In this document: one piece after another, positions 37,802 to 45,520 of the stretch
Position numbering within the stretch: the first letter of the stretch is position 1
How the letters are laid out: each line of letters begins with the position of its first letter
Source: Clostridium acetobutylicum ATCC 824
Lineage (GTDB): Bacteria; Bacillota; Clostridia; Clostridiales; Clostridiaceae
Assembly: GCF_000008765.1 (NCBI RefSeq)
Contig: NC_003030.1
Location: 1,026,001-1,090,000 of the forward strand
Length of the DNA: 64,000 bases
Reading direction: 5' to 3'
Notes under the pieces: generated by a model
Database searches by the model: none
The model's input: the letters and a program-made list of their open reading frames with translations, nothing else
Told to the model about the DNA's origin: nothing
Position numbers and translations under genes: made by a program

Positions 37802-38146
37802 TTAAAATAAAGAACCGTTCCAGGCCCAGTTTGAAACCTCATCAACAGTTATATATATACAATCCTTAGGTATTGAAAGCTCATTTTCCATCAAAGAAGA
37901 TATTGCAGAAACCAATTTATTTTTTGAAGCCTTATCTGCTGAGCCAAATATTTTAACTTCAATAAAAGCAGCCTTATCTTTTTTCTCCCCTTTAAAGTAA
38001 AGTGGATAATTATCCTTAAATCCAACCATAAGCCAATCTTCACTTTTTCCAGGAAGCAGCTCTATTATTTTTCCAAGCTCTACCTTTAGTGTGCTTTCTT
38101 TTTCTTTGTCTAACTTAACAGTTACTGTAGAATTTATAAATGGCAT
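37802..38146 (-). CDS. MIF-like tautomerase
   Basis: The 114-aa protein belongs to the tautomerase superfamily, most like macrophage migration inhibitory factor and D-dopachrome tautomerase. Pro2 (MPFINSTV) is the expected catalytic base, and the C-terminus NWAWNGSLF matches the MIF ending NWGWNGSTF. Members tautomerise phenylpyruvate or similar enols; the physiological substrate in clostridia is unknown. The minus-strand start has AGGAGTG at good spacing. It is convergent with the GH74 gene and unlikely to be part of the cellulosome. No signal peptide. Confidence 0.85.
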   Translation of the reverse strand: MPFINSTVTVKLDKEKESTLKVELGKIIELLPGKSEDWLMVGFKDNYPLYFKGEKKDKAAFIEVKIFGSADKASKNKLVSAISSLMENELSIPKDCIYITVDEVSNWAWNGSLF

Positions 38147-38271
38147 ATAAAATCACTCCTAACATAAAATATATTACTTTTAATTAGATTTTACATATTG
38201 TAATAATAAAGTCAAGTAAATAAAATAATAATTAAAGTTAGAGTTGTATTTTTGCTAAAGGAGATTAGAGA

Positions 38272-39420
38272 ATGATCACTATAGAAAAACAAGAAGAGTT
38301 TTTAAAAAAGTTAATAGGTTATAGAAGAGAATTGCATAAACATCCTGAATTATCAATGAAAGAATATGAGACAACAAAGAGAATTAAAAGGTGGCTTTAT
38401 GAGAATGACATAAAGGTATTAGATTTTCCTATTGAAGTTGGTGTTGTAGCAGAAATAGAAGGTGAACATGAGGGGAAAACAGTAGCAATTAGAGCAGATA
38501 TTGATGCACTTCCAATAGAAGAAAAAACAGAACTTCCGTTTTCTTCTGTAAATAAGGGTATTATGCATGCCTGTGGACATGATTTTCATACAGCAGCAAT
38601 ACTTGGAACAGCCATAATTCTAAGTAAAAGAAAAGCTGAAATTTATGGGCGTGTTAGAATAATATTTCAGCCAGGAGAAGAAACAGGTAAGGGATCACAG
38701 TATATTATAGAGGAAGGCGTACTTAGAGATGTGGATTGTATATTTGGTATGCATAATAAGCCAGATTTGCCTGTTGGAACTATAGGAATAAGATCTGGAG
38801 AGCTTATGGCAAGTGTTGATAGATTTGAAATTAAGGTTATTGGGTCTGGAGGGCATGCAGGAATACCTAACAAATGCATTGACCCTATTGTAGTAGCCAG
38901 CCAAATAGTAGCTTCAATGCAAACAGTTGTAAGTAGAAGCATTAGTCCAATTGAAAGTGTGGTTATAAGTATAACAAGATTTAATTCGGGAACCACTTGG
39001 AATGTTATTTCTGATAGTGCAGAAATGGAGGGAACAGTTAGAACCTTTAACAATAACATACGTGAAGAAATAAGAAATTTGATGGAGAGGACAGCTAAAG
39101 GAATAGCAAGAGCTTTAGGAGGAAAAATAGAATTTAAATGGTTTTCCTATTCACCAGTATTAGAAAATGATGTTAGGTTTAAGGACTTATGTATTGAAGC
39201 AGCTGAGGATAATGGTTACAAGTATGTTGAAGCTAAGAGAAATTTAGGAGGAGAGGATTTTTCCTTTTATCAAACTGTAGTGCCATCTTTTTTTGTGTGG
39301 ATGGGAGTTGATGGAACAGAAGAGTGGCATAAAGCAAATTACAATCTAAAAGAGGATGCGCTAATGGTTGCAGCCAACTATTTTAGTGATTTAGCTCTAA
39401 AGGTTCTTTCAAAAAAATAA
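38272..39420 (+). CDS. M20-family amidohydrolase (aminoacylase/carboxypeptidase type)
   Basis: A 382-aa cytoplasmic metallohydrolase of the M20D group, which hydrolyses N-acyl amino acids or related amides. It shows RRELHKHPELSMKE near the N-terminus, AIRADIDALPIEE, MHACGHDFHTA with metal ligands, IFQPGEETGKGS with the catalytic Glu, and LGGEDFSFY at the C-terminal metal site; the dimerisation domain lies about 180-290. ATG 38272 follows AAAGGAG. The gene is monocistronic with a terminator downstream. The exact substrate is not determinable from sequence. Confidence 0.92.
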   Translation: MITIEKQEEFLKKLIGYRRELHKHPELSMKEYETTKRIKRWLYENDIKVLDFPIEVGVVAEIEGEHEGKTVAIRADIDALPIEEKTELPFSSVNKGIMHACGHDFHTAAILGTAIILSKRKAEIYGRVRIIFQPGEETGKGSQYIIEEGVLRDVDCIFGMHNKPDLPVGTIGIRSGELMASVDRFEIKVIGSGGHAGIPNKCIDPIVVASQIVASMQTVVSRSISPIESVVISITRFNSGTTWNVISDSAEMEGTVRTFNNNIREEIRNLMERTAKGIARALGGKIEFKWFSYSPVLENDVRFKDLCIEAAEDNGYKYVEAKRNLGGEDFSFYQTVVPSFFVWMGVDGTEEWHKANYNLKEDALMVAANYFSDLALKVLSKK

Positions 39421-39444
39421 TAGTAATATAGTAATAAATATTTC

Positions 39445-39487
39445 AAGAGACAAATACTACAGTAATAAAATTTGTCTCTTTTTTAGT
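39445..39487 (+). terminator. Intrinsic terminator after the M20 gene
   Basis: AAGAGACAAA (39445-39454) pairs with TTTGTCTCTT (39471-39480) around a 16-nt loop and runs into TTTTT. Confidence 0.85.
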
Positions 39488-39710
39488 TAAAGTATATTAA
39501 CGCTAAGTTTAATTTGAATAAAAAAATACAATAAAATTTATTAAAAAAAGGATATTAAGGATAGATATTAAAAAACAATGGTGTTATTATATATAGTTTT
39601 CATGAAAAACCTATATTTTGAAGTTTACATAGAAATAGTTATTGAAAGATTAGAAGTATATAAAGGTTTTAGTTATAAAGTACAGCTAAGACTTTAGTGG
39701 AGGAAGAATA

Positions 39711-40031
39711 ATGGCAGATAAAATTAAAGTTGGTGTAAAATAACTAGTAAATGCTTCAGATATGTTTGATAAGGCGGCTTTAGAATGTGAAGATATAAAG
39801 AAAAGTATAGAAAAATCAACAACACAATTAATTGATTCATGGTATGGAGAAAGTTGTACGGCTTTTGAAAAAACATATCTTATTTTAGATAGAAAGCTTA
39901 ATACATATACGGAAATATTACAAGAATACTCTAAAGCTTTATATGATATATCAGAAACTTATCAAAATACAGATGGTGATATAGCAAAAGCTATGTCAAA
40001 GGCTGTAAATGAAGCAAGTGAACAAAAATGA
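39711..40031 (+). pseudogene. WXG100 family protein gene with an in-frame stop at codon 11
   Basis: ATG 39711 has a strong GGAGG site and begins MADKIKVGVK, then TAA (39741), then continues in the same frame as LVNASDMFDKAAL... to 40031. Read through, it would be a 106-aa helical hairpin with WYG at residues 44-46, the WXG100 signature of small type VII secretion substrates. An internal ATG (39762) exists without a ribosome site and would lose the first helix turn. The TAA is one base from CAA or GAA. Either the gene is dead, the base is wrong, or the stop is suppressed. It opens a run of WXG-like and TPR genes. Confidence 0.75.
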
Positions 40032-40223
40032 GTGGAGGATATGAAGGAAGCACAGCAAAAGTCGGATTACACTCAAAAGAGAGAGGATAATGCTGTTAAT
40101 TCAAGTTATCCACAATATCCTCAAAATTAAATGAACGCTGGTTATTACTAAAACACTTAAAGAGGATGATTAAATATTAGTAAAATAAATAAAGTTAGTA
40201 AAATTGGAATTTCTACAGGGGAA

Positions 40224-41516
40224 ATGCAAAGTTTAAAAGTAGATATGAGAAATGGACTTTTAAAAATAAATGAGGCAAAACAGGGGTTAAAATCAGCAGT
40301 AGATAAATTTTCATTAAAAAATAAATCAAGGTCTATAGAAATAGAGTTAAAAAATTTGAAGCGTGAGTTGAAAGCAGTAAATCAATTAGAAGGTGAAATA
40401 AGAAAAATAAATTCAAACATAGATTATATGGTAAAAAGATTCACTGATGTAGATAAGAAGTGTGCAAGTAAGCTAAAGACGAGTGGTTATACTTACAGAA
40501 AAAAAGTTGGACTTTTAAATTTCGGGGAAGAGGTAGAAAGGGTACCAGTTATAGGTGGAATTGGTGTACCAATTGATGCTGTGGAGTCGTGGGTTGATAG
40601 AAATAAATTTGTTCTTAAAAAGACAACTACTATAACATTGGAAACAGGAGCAATTGGGGTTTGTATTGTTACATTGCCGGAGGCAGGAATAACTTGGAAA
40701 GCTTGGGATGCATTGAGTGCTGCAGGAGGAGTTATGAGTCTAGATAACATAGGTACGGCAGCTTCAGCTATATATCAAAGAAAAGTAGAAAGAAAAAGTG
40801 AAGAGGACAGTTCTGGGTATGATCTTTTTCAAAGTATTTTTGGAGGAGCAGGATGGTATAGTGCTAAAATTTTAGGCGTTAAAAATCCTTCTTACTGGTG
40901 TAGCTCTGGAAAGACGTTGTATGATAGGACGTCTGCAACAGTAACAGTTTTAAATGTGGGACATAGTGTTACATCCTTGGGAAAGGATGTAGAAAAATTA
41001 CCTGCTTTAAAAAAAGCAGAAGCATCAAGTGCTAATAAAACCTTAGAGGCAGCTAATAATGCTGAAAAAATACATATGGATGCGATGATGGCTACTAAAA
41101 ATAAAATTAATGGAATCAATAATGCAAAAAAGGAGGTAGTGGATTTAAAAAAACTTAAAAAGAATGTAGGTAAGACAAATTTTGAACCTTATAAAAATCA
41201 ATTTTATAAGGATAAAAATTTATTAAAGAAGGATGGAAATAAATTGCCTCAGCTTCAGCAGGACTTATTAATTCAGCAGGATCAGCTTGAAACTTTTGAA
41301 AAAAATACATTAAACGCAAAAAATAAATACAACAAAAGTATTAGGGATTTAAATAAAAATTATAGGGATATAAAAGCTAGTTTGTATAATATACCAGCAG
41401 GGGGAACTTTATATAACACAGAAGATGTACAAGGCAGTTTTCATTTTAATTATTTTCCAGGTGAAATCAAGCCAATTTTTGAGGAAATAAAGGTCGTACT
41501 AGGGGGAGAAAGATGA
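40224..41516 (+). CDS. Large WXG/LXG-like accessory protein, unknown function
   Basis: About 430 aa. The N-terminal 90 residues are helical and coiled-coil-like, as in LXG-type type VII secretion substrates. The middle (about 100-200) has moderately hydrophobic, glycine-rich stretches such as VPVIGGIGVPIDAVES, and the rest is lysine-rich coiled coil. I recognise no toxin domain. The start is uncertain: ATG 40224 has AGGGGA only 2 nt away, while the frame is open back to 40170 and ATT 40176 has AGAGG at 10 nt and would add SKINKVSKIGISTGE. ATT may be a rare start or a mutated ATG. The end overlaps the next gene by 4 nt. Confidence 0.65.
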   Translation: MQSLKVDMRNGLLKINEAKQGLKSAVDKFSLKNKSRSIEIELKNLKRELKAVNQLEGEIRKINSNIDYMVKRFTDVDKKCASKLKTSGYTYRKKVGLLNFGEEVERVPVIGGIGVPIDAVESWVDRNKFVLKKTTTITLETGAIGVCIVTLPEAGITWKAWDALSAAGGVMSLDNIGTAASAIYQRKVERKSEEDSSGYDLFQSIFGGAGWYSAKILGVKNPSYWCSSGKTLYDRTSATVTVLNVGHSVTSLGKDVEKLPALKKAEASSANKTLEAANNAEKIHMDAMMATKNKINGINNAKKEVVDLKKLKKNVGKTNFEPYKNQFYKDKNLLKKDGNKLPQLQQDLLIQQDQLETFEKNTLNAKNKYNKSIRDLNKNYRDIKASLYNIPAGGTLYNTEDVQGSFHFNYFPGEIKPIFEEIKVVLGGER

Positions 41517-42091
41517 TAAGATTTCAAAAGAGAATGGCAATATTTTTTTTGACAATAAGTATATTGATCATATGTGGAGATATTGAAAAGATTATAAGTT
41601 TTGGAATAGAATTTGATGATATTTTATGCAATCTGTTTTTTATAGGGTTGGGAATAATAGGGTTCCGTATCTATAGGTGGTATAAAAGACAAATAAAAAA
41701 ATACACAGAACTGTTGAAAGAAGATAGATTAGATAAAATTGAATACATTATATATGATATTGAAAGAGTGAGAGGTGTAGTATATAATACGGCATTTTAC
41801 ATTGATGGTGTAAAATGTAAGTTAAGATTTCCGCAATATAAATGTAAGGATAATGACAATTATGAATATTATCTTGAGCCAATATATAAAAAAAATGGTG
41901 AGTTTAAAGATTTTATAGCTTATGCAGATAAAAAAAATGATTATAAAAAAAGTATAGAATCTACTAATGAAATTACAGAATGTGAAGAGAAAGCGGAAAA
42001 AAAGCGTAAAAGAAAAAGATTGAATGAATATGTAAATAGCAGAATGGAGCTAGCAAAGAAGTATGAAGAGGAAGCAAAAAATAAAATGTAG
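41513..42091 (+). CDS. Small two-TM membrane protein of the WXG-like locus
   Basis: 192 aa, with hydrophobic segments at about residues 8-25 and 37-55, then a soluble domain rich in aromatic and charged residues, ending in a strongly basic/acidic helical tail (KAEKKRKRKRLNEY). It starts within the stop region of the previous gene (ATGA overlap) after AGGGGGAG, so the pair is translationally coupled. No recognised family. In the locus it could be an immunity or chaperone partner of the large upstream protein; this is inference from coupling only. Confidence 0.7.
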   Translation: MIRFQKRMAIFFLTISILIICGDIEKIISFGIEFDDILCNLFFIGLGIIGFRIYRWYKRQIKKYTELLKEDRLDKIEYIIYDIERVRGVVYNTAFYIDGVKCKLRFPQYKCKDNDNYEYYLEPIYKKNGEFKDFIAYADKKNDYKKSIESTNEITECEEKAEKKRKRKRLNEYVNSRMELAKKYEEEAKNKM

Positions 42092-42170
42092 AGAATTAGT
42101 CTACATCCAGAATTAAATTAAACATACGTAATGAAGGAAAAGCTTAGTAACAAAGGAGAAAATACTATTT

Positions 42171-43211
42171 ATGGAAAATGAAAATGTTTTAAGAGCACAG
42201 GAATTAAATAATAGAGGATTAATATTTATTGAAAGAAATGCTGGGGATGAAGCTTTAAAGTATTTTAATAAGGCTATAAAAGAGGATGAAAATTTTAAAG
42301 AAGCCTATTTAAATAAGGCAGCGCTTTGCTTGGCTATGAACAAAGTCGATGATGCTGTGAGTTGTTATGATAAGCTTATAATAAAGTATCCCAATGAAGG
42401 AAAAGCTTATTTTGGAAAAGGAAATGTAATGTTTTTTTATAAAGATAATATAAAGAAAGCTATAGAACTTTACAATAGATCTATTTATTTGGGAGAAATG
42501 AGTGAGGGAGTATATTATAATTTAGCACTTTGTATGGAGTCAATTGGAGAATTAGATGATGCCATAAAGTGGTTAAATAGGGCATTAATAATAAATGATC
42601 AAAATATAATAACTCTAAATAAGAAGGCTGCAGTGTTAATTAAAATTAAAAAATTCTACGAAGCCTTAGAGTGCTATAATAGAGTGCTTAAAATTGAAGT
42701 AGATAATGAAGAAGTATATCATTTTAAGGCGATGCTTTTGGGTGAGATGGGCAAAATAGAAAAAGCCTTTGAGACTATAAGTAGGGGAGAAGCTCTATTA
42801 GGTGAACAAATGACATTATGCTATGACAAGGCTGTATTGTTTGAAAAACAGAAAGAGTTTGAAAAAGCTTTGGAATGCACAGAAAAAGCATTATTATTTG
42901 ATGAAGGTAATGTTCTATTAATACTAAAAAAAGGAGATTTGCTTACCTATCTAAAAAAGATTGATGAAGCGAAATCAACATATGATAAAATTTTAGAATT
43001 TCATGAGAATAATATGGAAGGTGTTTTTGCAAAGGCAAACCTGTGCATGTTATTAGGAGAACATGAAGATGCAGAAGAATTTTTCAAAGAAATAATAGAA
43101 AGATTAAGTGGAGAGGAATCTGTTTTAATTAATTCGTACTATTATAGAGCTTTGAATTTGAAAAAATGGGCAAAAACGAGGAAGCAAAAGAGGCTTATAA
43201 GGAAGCAATAA
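42171..43211 (+). CDS. TPR-repeat protein, 5' part of a frameshifted gene
   Basis: 346 aa, mostly tetratricopeptide repeats of 34 residues (for example EAYLNKAALCLAMNKVDDAV and GVYYNLALCMESIGELDDAI), a scaffold for protein-protein contacts. Just after RALNLKK the frame loses TPR character and ends in a basic, unrelated tail (WAKTRKQKRLIRKQ). The neighbouring frame starting at 43166 resumes the repeat. Seven A instead of six at 43161-43166 would give RALNLKKMGKNEEAKEAY, a perfect TPR. The gene is thus split by a single-base loss in an A6 run, unless that is a sequencing error. Confidence 0.75.
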   Translation: MENENVLRAQELNNRGLIFIERNAGDEALKYFNKAIKEDENFKEAYLNKAALCLAMNKVDDAVSCYDKLIIKYPNEGKAYFGKGNVMFFYKDNIKKAIELYNRSIYLGEMSEGVYYNLALCMESIGELDDAIKWLNRALIINDQNIITLNKKAAVLIKIKKFYEALECYNRVLKIEVDNEEVYHFKAMLLGEMGKIEKAFETISRGEALLGEQMTLCYDKAVLFEKQKEFEKALECTEKALLFDEGNVLLILKKGDLLTYLKKIDEAKSTYDKILEFHENNMEGVFAKANLCMLLGEHEDAEEFFKEIIERLSGEESVLINSYYYRALNLKKWAKTRKQKRLIRKQ

Positions 43212-43525
43212 AAAAGTATAACTTCTTAATCATCAAATATCCATATGATGTTAAGTTGAATTTTTTTAAAGCAAATTGTTTGAGGGATATAGAAGATTAT
43301 GAAAAAGCAGAAGAATTGTATGAGTATATAATTGACTTAGATAATGATGCTTTGGAAGTATATTTGATGAGAGCGAGAAATAGAATAAGTCTAAATAAAT
43401 ATGAAGCTGCTAAAGAAGATTTGAACACAGTTATAAAATTAAATCCAGCATATAGGAAAGTTATAGAATTAGATGAACAATTAAAGGAATTCTTAAGTGG
43501 TAAAAGTGAAAGTTGTTATAGATAA
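43166..43525 (+). CDS. TPR-repeat protein, 3' part of the frameshifted gene
   Basis: 119 aa that continue the TPR array of the preceding frame: GKNEEAKEAYKEAIKKY, then DYEKAEELYEYIIDLD and KYEAAKEDLNTVIKLNP. The ATG at 43166 has no ribosome binding site, being inside the A6 tract of the upstream reading frame, so independent translation is unlikely. An intact gene would run 42171-43525 and encode about 451 aa. It is followed after 21 bp by a small WXG-like gene with AGGAGG. Confidence 0.7.
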   Translation: MGKNEEAKEAYKEAIKKYNFLIIKYPYDVKLNFFKANCLRDIEDYEKAEELYEYIIDLDNDALEVYLMRARNRISLNKYEAAKEDLNTVIKLNPAYRKVIELDEQLKEFLSGKSESCYR

Positions 43526-43546
43526 AAGATTTGTAGGAGGTTAAGG

Positions 43547-43843
43547 ATGAATTCTGATGAAATAAGAATAGACGAGAAGGCTTGTGATGATGTAATAAAG
43601 GATTTAAAAGCAGTTGGGGAAAAAGTTAAAGAGACATATAATTTGATTCACTTATCCAATAGGCATATAGAAGATGGAATAAAAGGAAGTGCAGTGGATT
43701 CTATTACCACTGAGTATAATAAGATAGTTAAAATGGTAAAAGAAATGCAGGATAATATGGGTAATGATGTAGCGGCTGTAAATAATATAGTGTCAAGCTT
43801 TGATGCAGAGGATAAGATGATTAAAACAAAGTTTTATAGATAG
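43547..43843 (+). CDS. Small helical WXG100-like protein
   Basis: 98 aa, predicted to be two long amphipathic helices separated around residues 44-50 (GIKGSAVDSI), the size and layout of WXG100/Esx-like proteins. The central motif lacks Trp and reads DGIKGSA, so membership is by shape, size and location rather than by motif. ATG 43547 follows GTAGGAGGTTAAGG. The next gene, a better WXG match, lies 37 bp downstream. A helical heterodimer of the two is plausible but inferred. Confidence 0.65.
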   Translation: MNSDEIRIDEKACDDVIKDLKAVGEKVKETYNLIHLSNRHIEDGIKGSAVDSITTEYNKIVKMVKEMQDNMGNDVAAVNNIVSSFDAEDKMIKTKFYR

Positions 43844-43880
43844 TAATAAATGATACATATGTAGAAAAAGATGGAGTTTA

Positions 43881-44180
43881 ATGGTAGATAGATGTGATAT
43901 TGAAATTGATGCAAGTATTTTTGAAGAAACCATAAAAGTTTATAGCGATAGTAAAGTTAGATTGCATGATATTTTATGTGATTTAGAAAATGAATTACGT
44001 AAAATGGAAGATACATGGGAAGGCGATGCTAAAAAAGAATTTGATTCAACGTTTCCTGGATTTTATAGTGCAATGAAAAAGGACTGTGATATGTTAGAGG
44101 AACTGATAAAAGAATTAAAGTTAGTGAAAACAAGCTTTGAAAGTTTAGATACTGAGATGAAAAATTTAGATAAAAAATAA
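43881..44180 (+). CDS. WXG100 family protein
   Basis: 99 aa, all helical, with the hairpin motif TWEGDAKKEF (W46-E-G48) dividing two amphipathic helices, matching small type VII secretion substrates of Firmicutes. ATG 43881 is preceded by AGATGGAG. There is no YxxxD/E secretion signal in canonical position that I can point to. No EssC/YukB ATPase, EsaA or EssB homologue is present in the window, so if secreted it must use machinery encoded elsewhere. It is the last gene of the island. Confidence 0.75.
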   Translation: MVDRCDIEIDASIFEETIKVYSDSKVRLHDILCDLENELRKMEDTWEGDAKKEFDSTFPGFYSAMKKDCDMLEELIKELKLVKTSFESLDTEMKNLDKK

Positions 44181-44350
44181 AAAAATATAAATACTTAGGA
44201 GATAAAATGATTAAGAACTGAAAAAAAATTGACAAAAATTTTAAGGATAGTTATATGTTGAGGTTAAAGATGGGAGTTATAAATTTAGCCATATCTATAT
44301 AAATAGAAAATATATTCTAAAAGATACTATATGCCTCAGCATAAAATTTG

Positions 44351-44379
44351 TTGACATATATATTTACATTTGCTAGTAT
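44351..44379 (+). promoter_or_regulatory. Candidate upstream promoter of the ubiG-mccBA leader
   Basis: TTGACA (44351-44356), 17-bp spacer, TAGTAT (44374-44379). It lies about 150 bp before the T-box stem I; a second candidate is closer. Confidence 0.45.
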
Positions 44380-44447
44380 AAGTAATGTAAACATATGGTT
44401 ATCAACAAAAACCTACTTATCAGATATGAAAAATAAGAAAAAATCTG

Positions 44448-44477
44448 TTTACAAAAAGGTTGTAACTATAATATAAT
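44448..44477 (+). promoter_or_regulatory. Candidate proximal promoter of the ubiG-mccBA operon
   Basis: TTTACA (44448-44453), 18-bp spacer, TATAAT (44472-44477). Transcription would begin near 44484, shortly before the T-box stem I, the usual geometry for T-box leaders. Confidence 0.5.
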
Positions 44478-44529
44478 ATCTTAAAGAAAAAAATAAGTTA
44501 ATTAAATACTGTGATAAGAAATAGTAGCA

Positions 44530-44793
44530 TAAATAAAACTTAACAGAGAGATCTCCCTGGCTGAAAGAGATTAAGATTAAGTTTATGCGAATGCATCTTG
44601 GAGTACTGCCTCGAAATGTGAAATTAATATATACTAAAATTTTTATAGTAGACGGCAGCGGGTACGCCCGATTAAAGCGTTATGGTATGTTAGTACCTAA
44701 GTTATGAGTTGTCATATTAGTTTTTATGTGATAATTAGAGTGGAACCGCGGAGTAAACTTCTGCCTCTATATTTTAGGGGGGGAAGTTTTTTT
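44530..44793 (+). ncRNA. T-box leader with a cysteine (UGC) specifier
   Basis: A complete T-box riboswitch. Stem I opens with AGAGAG and GGCTG elements. The specifier loop reads GAA-TGC-A, with TGC at 44592-44594, a Cys codon. The conserved T-box AGAGTGGAACCGCGG lies at 44737-44751. The terminator arms AACTTCTGCCTCT and AGGGGGGGAAGTT are followed by TTTTTTT (to 44793). Uncharged tRNA-Cys would bind the UGC and the T-box bulge and favour the antiterminator, turning on the downstream sulfur genes when cysteine is short. The downstream gene functions agree with a cysteine signal. Confidence 0.93.
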
Positions 44794-44879
44794 ATTTAAA
44801 AATTAAGTACTCTTAGTATGCAATTTCTATAAAGTATATTAAAACTTGTTTTTTATAAATTTTAAGGGGAGTGTATATT

Positions 44880-45503
44880 ATGGGTTCTATGCAGTATTTT
44901 GATAACATTGCCGCTAGTTGGAATGTAATAAGAAGTGAATATTTTGAGGAAAGGTTAAAGTATAAGGTCTTATCTAAGGTTAGTATTAAGGATAAGATAA
45001 CGGCTGATTTTGGGTGTGGTACAGGTTTTATAAGTCTTGCTCTTGCAAGTGACGCAAATATGGTATTTGGATTAGACAATTCCAATAATATGCTTAGAGA
45101 ACTAAAAAAGTCAGCGCATGACAAAAAGCTTAATAATATATATTTACTAAAATCTTCACTTACAAGTGTAACTCTGTTTGATGAGTCCATTGATGCAGTA
45201 TTTATAAATATGGCGCTTCACCATATCAAGGATGCTGAAAAAGCAATAAAGGAAATGTACAGAGTTCTAAAAAAAGATGGTACAGTAGTTATATCAGATG
45301 TTTCAGAGCATAATGGCAAGTGGGCAAGAGAAGAAATGTTTGACGAGTGGCTTGGTTTTTCTAATGAACAAATTGATATGTGGTTAAAAAATGTTGGCTT
45401 TAAAAATATAGATATTGAAAATACAGATTTAAAATGCAAAGGAACCTCAAGTAGGGGAGAGCACACTGAAACTTCAATATTTATAGCAAAAGCTGCAAAA
45501 TAA
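44880..45503 (+). CDS. ubiG: SAM-dependent methyltransferase of the ubiG-mccBA operon
   Basis: A 207-aa class I methyltransferase: motif I ADFGCGTGFISLAL, then VFGLDNSNNML, and VFINMALHHIKDAEKA. Despite the traditional symbol it is not a ubiquinone enzyme; its place ahead of mccBA resembles B. subtilis YrrT and suggests a role in using SAM and supplying SAH for the methionine-to-cysteine route. Start ATG 44880 with AGGGGAG at 8 nt; the in-frame GTG 44871 overlaps the site. It is the first gene after the T-box, with mccB 17 bp downstream. Its substrate is unknown. Confidence 0.88.
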   Translation: MGSMQYFDNIAASWNVIRSEYFEERLKYKVLSKVSIKDKITADFGCGTGFISLALASDANMVFGLDNSNNMLRELKKSAHDKKLNNIYLLKSSLTSVTLFDESIDAVFINMALHHIKDAEKAIKEMYRVLKKDGTVVISDVSEHNGKWAREEMFDEWLGFSNEQIDMWLKNVGFKNIDIENTDLKCKGTSSRGEHTETSIFIAKAAK

Positions 45504-45520
45504 ATTTTAGGAGGAGAAAA

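Noticed and set aside
40041-40130. A 29-codon ORF between the broken WXG gene and the large protein
   Set aside because: GGAGG is only 2 nt from its ATG, the peptide is low-complexity, and nothing recognisable is encoded; it could be residue of a decayed gene.
44757-44793. The T-box terminator considered as an independent terminator of the WXG island
   Set aside because: It is an integral part of the T-box leader; the WXG transcript shows no clear terminator of its own before it.
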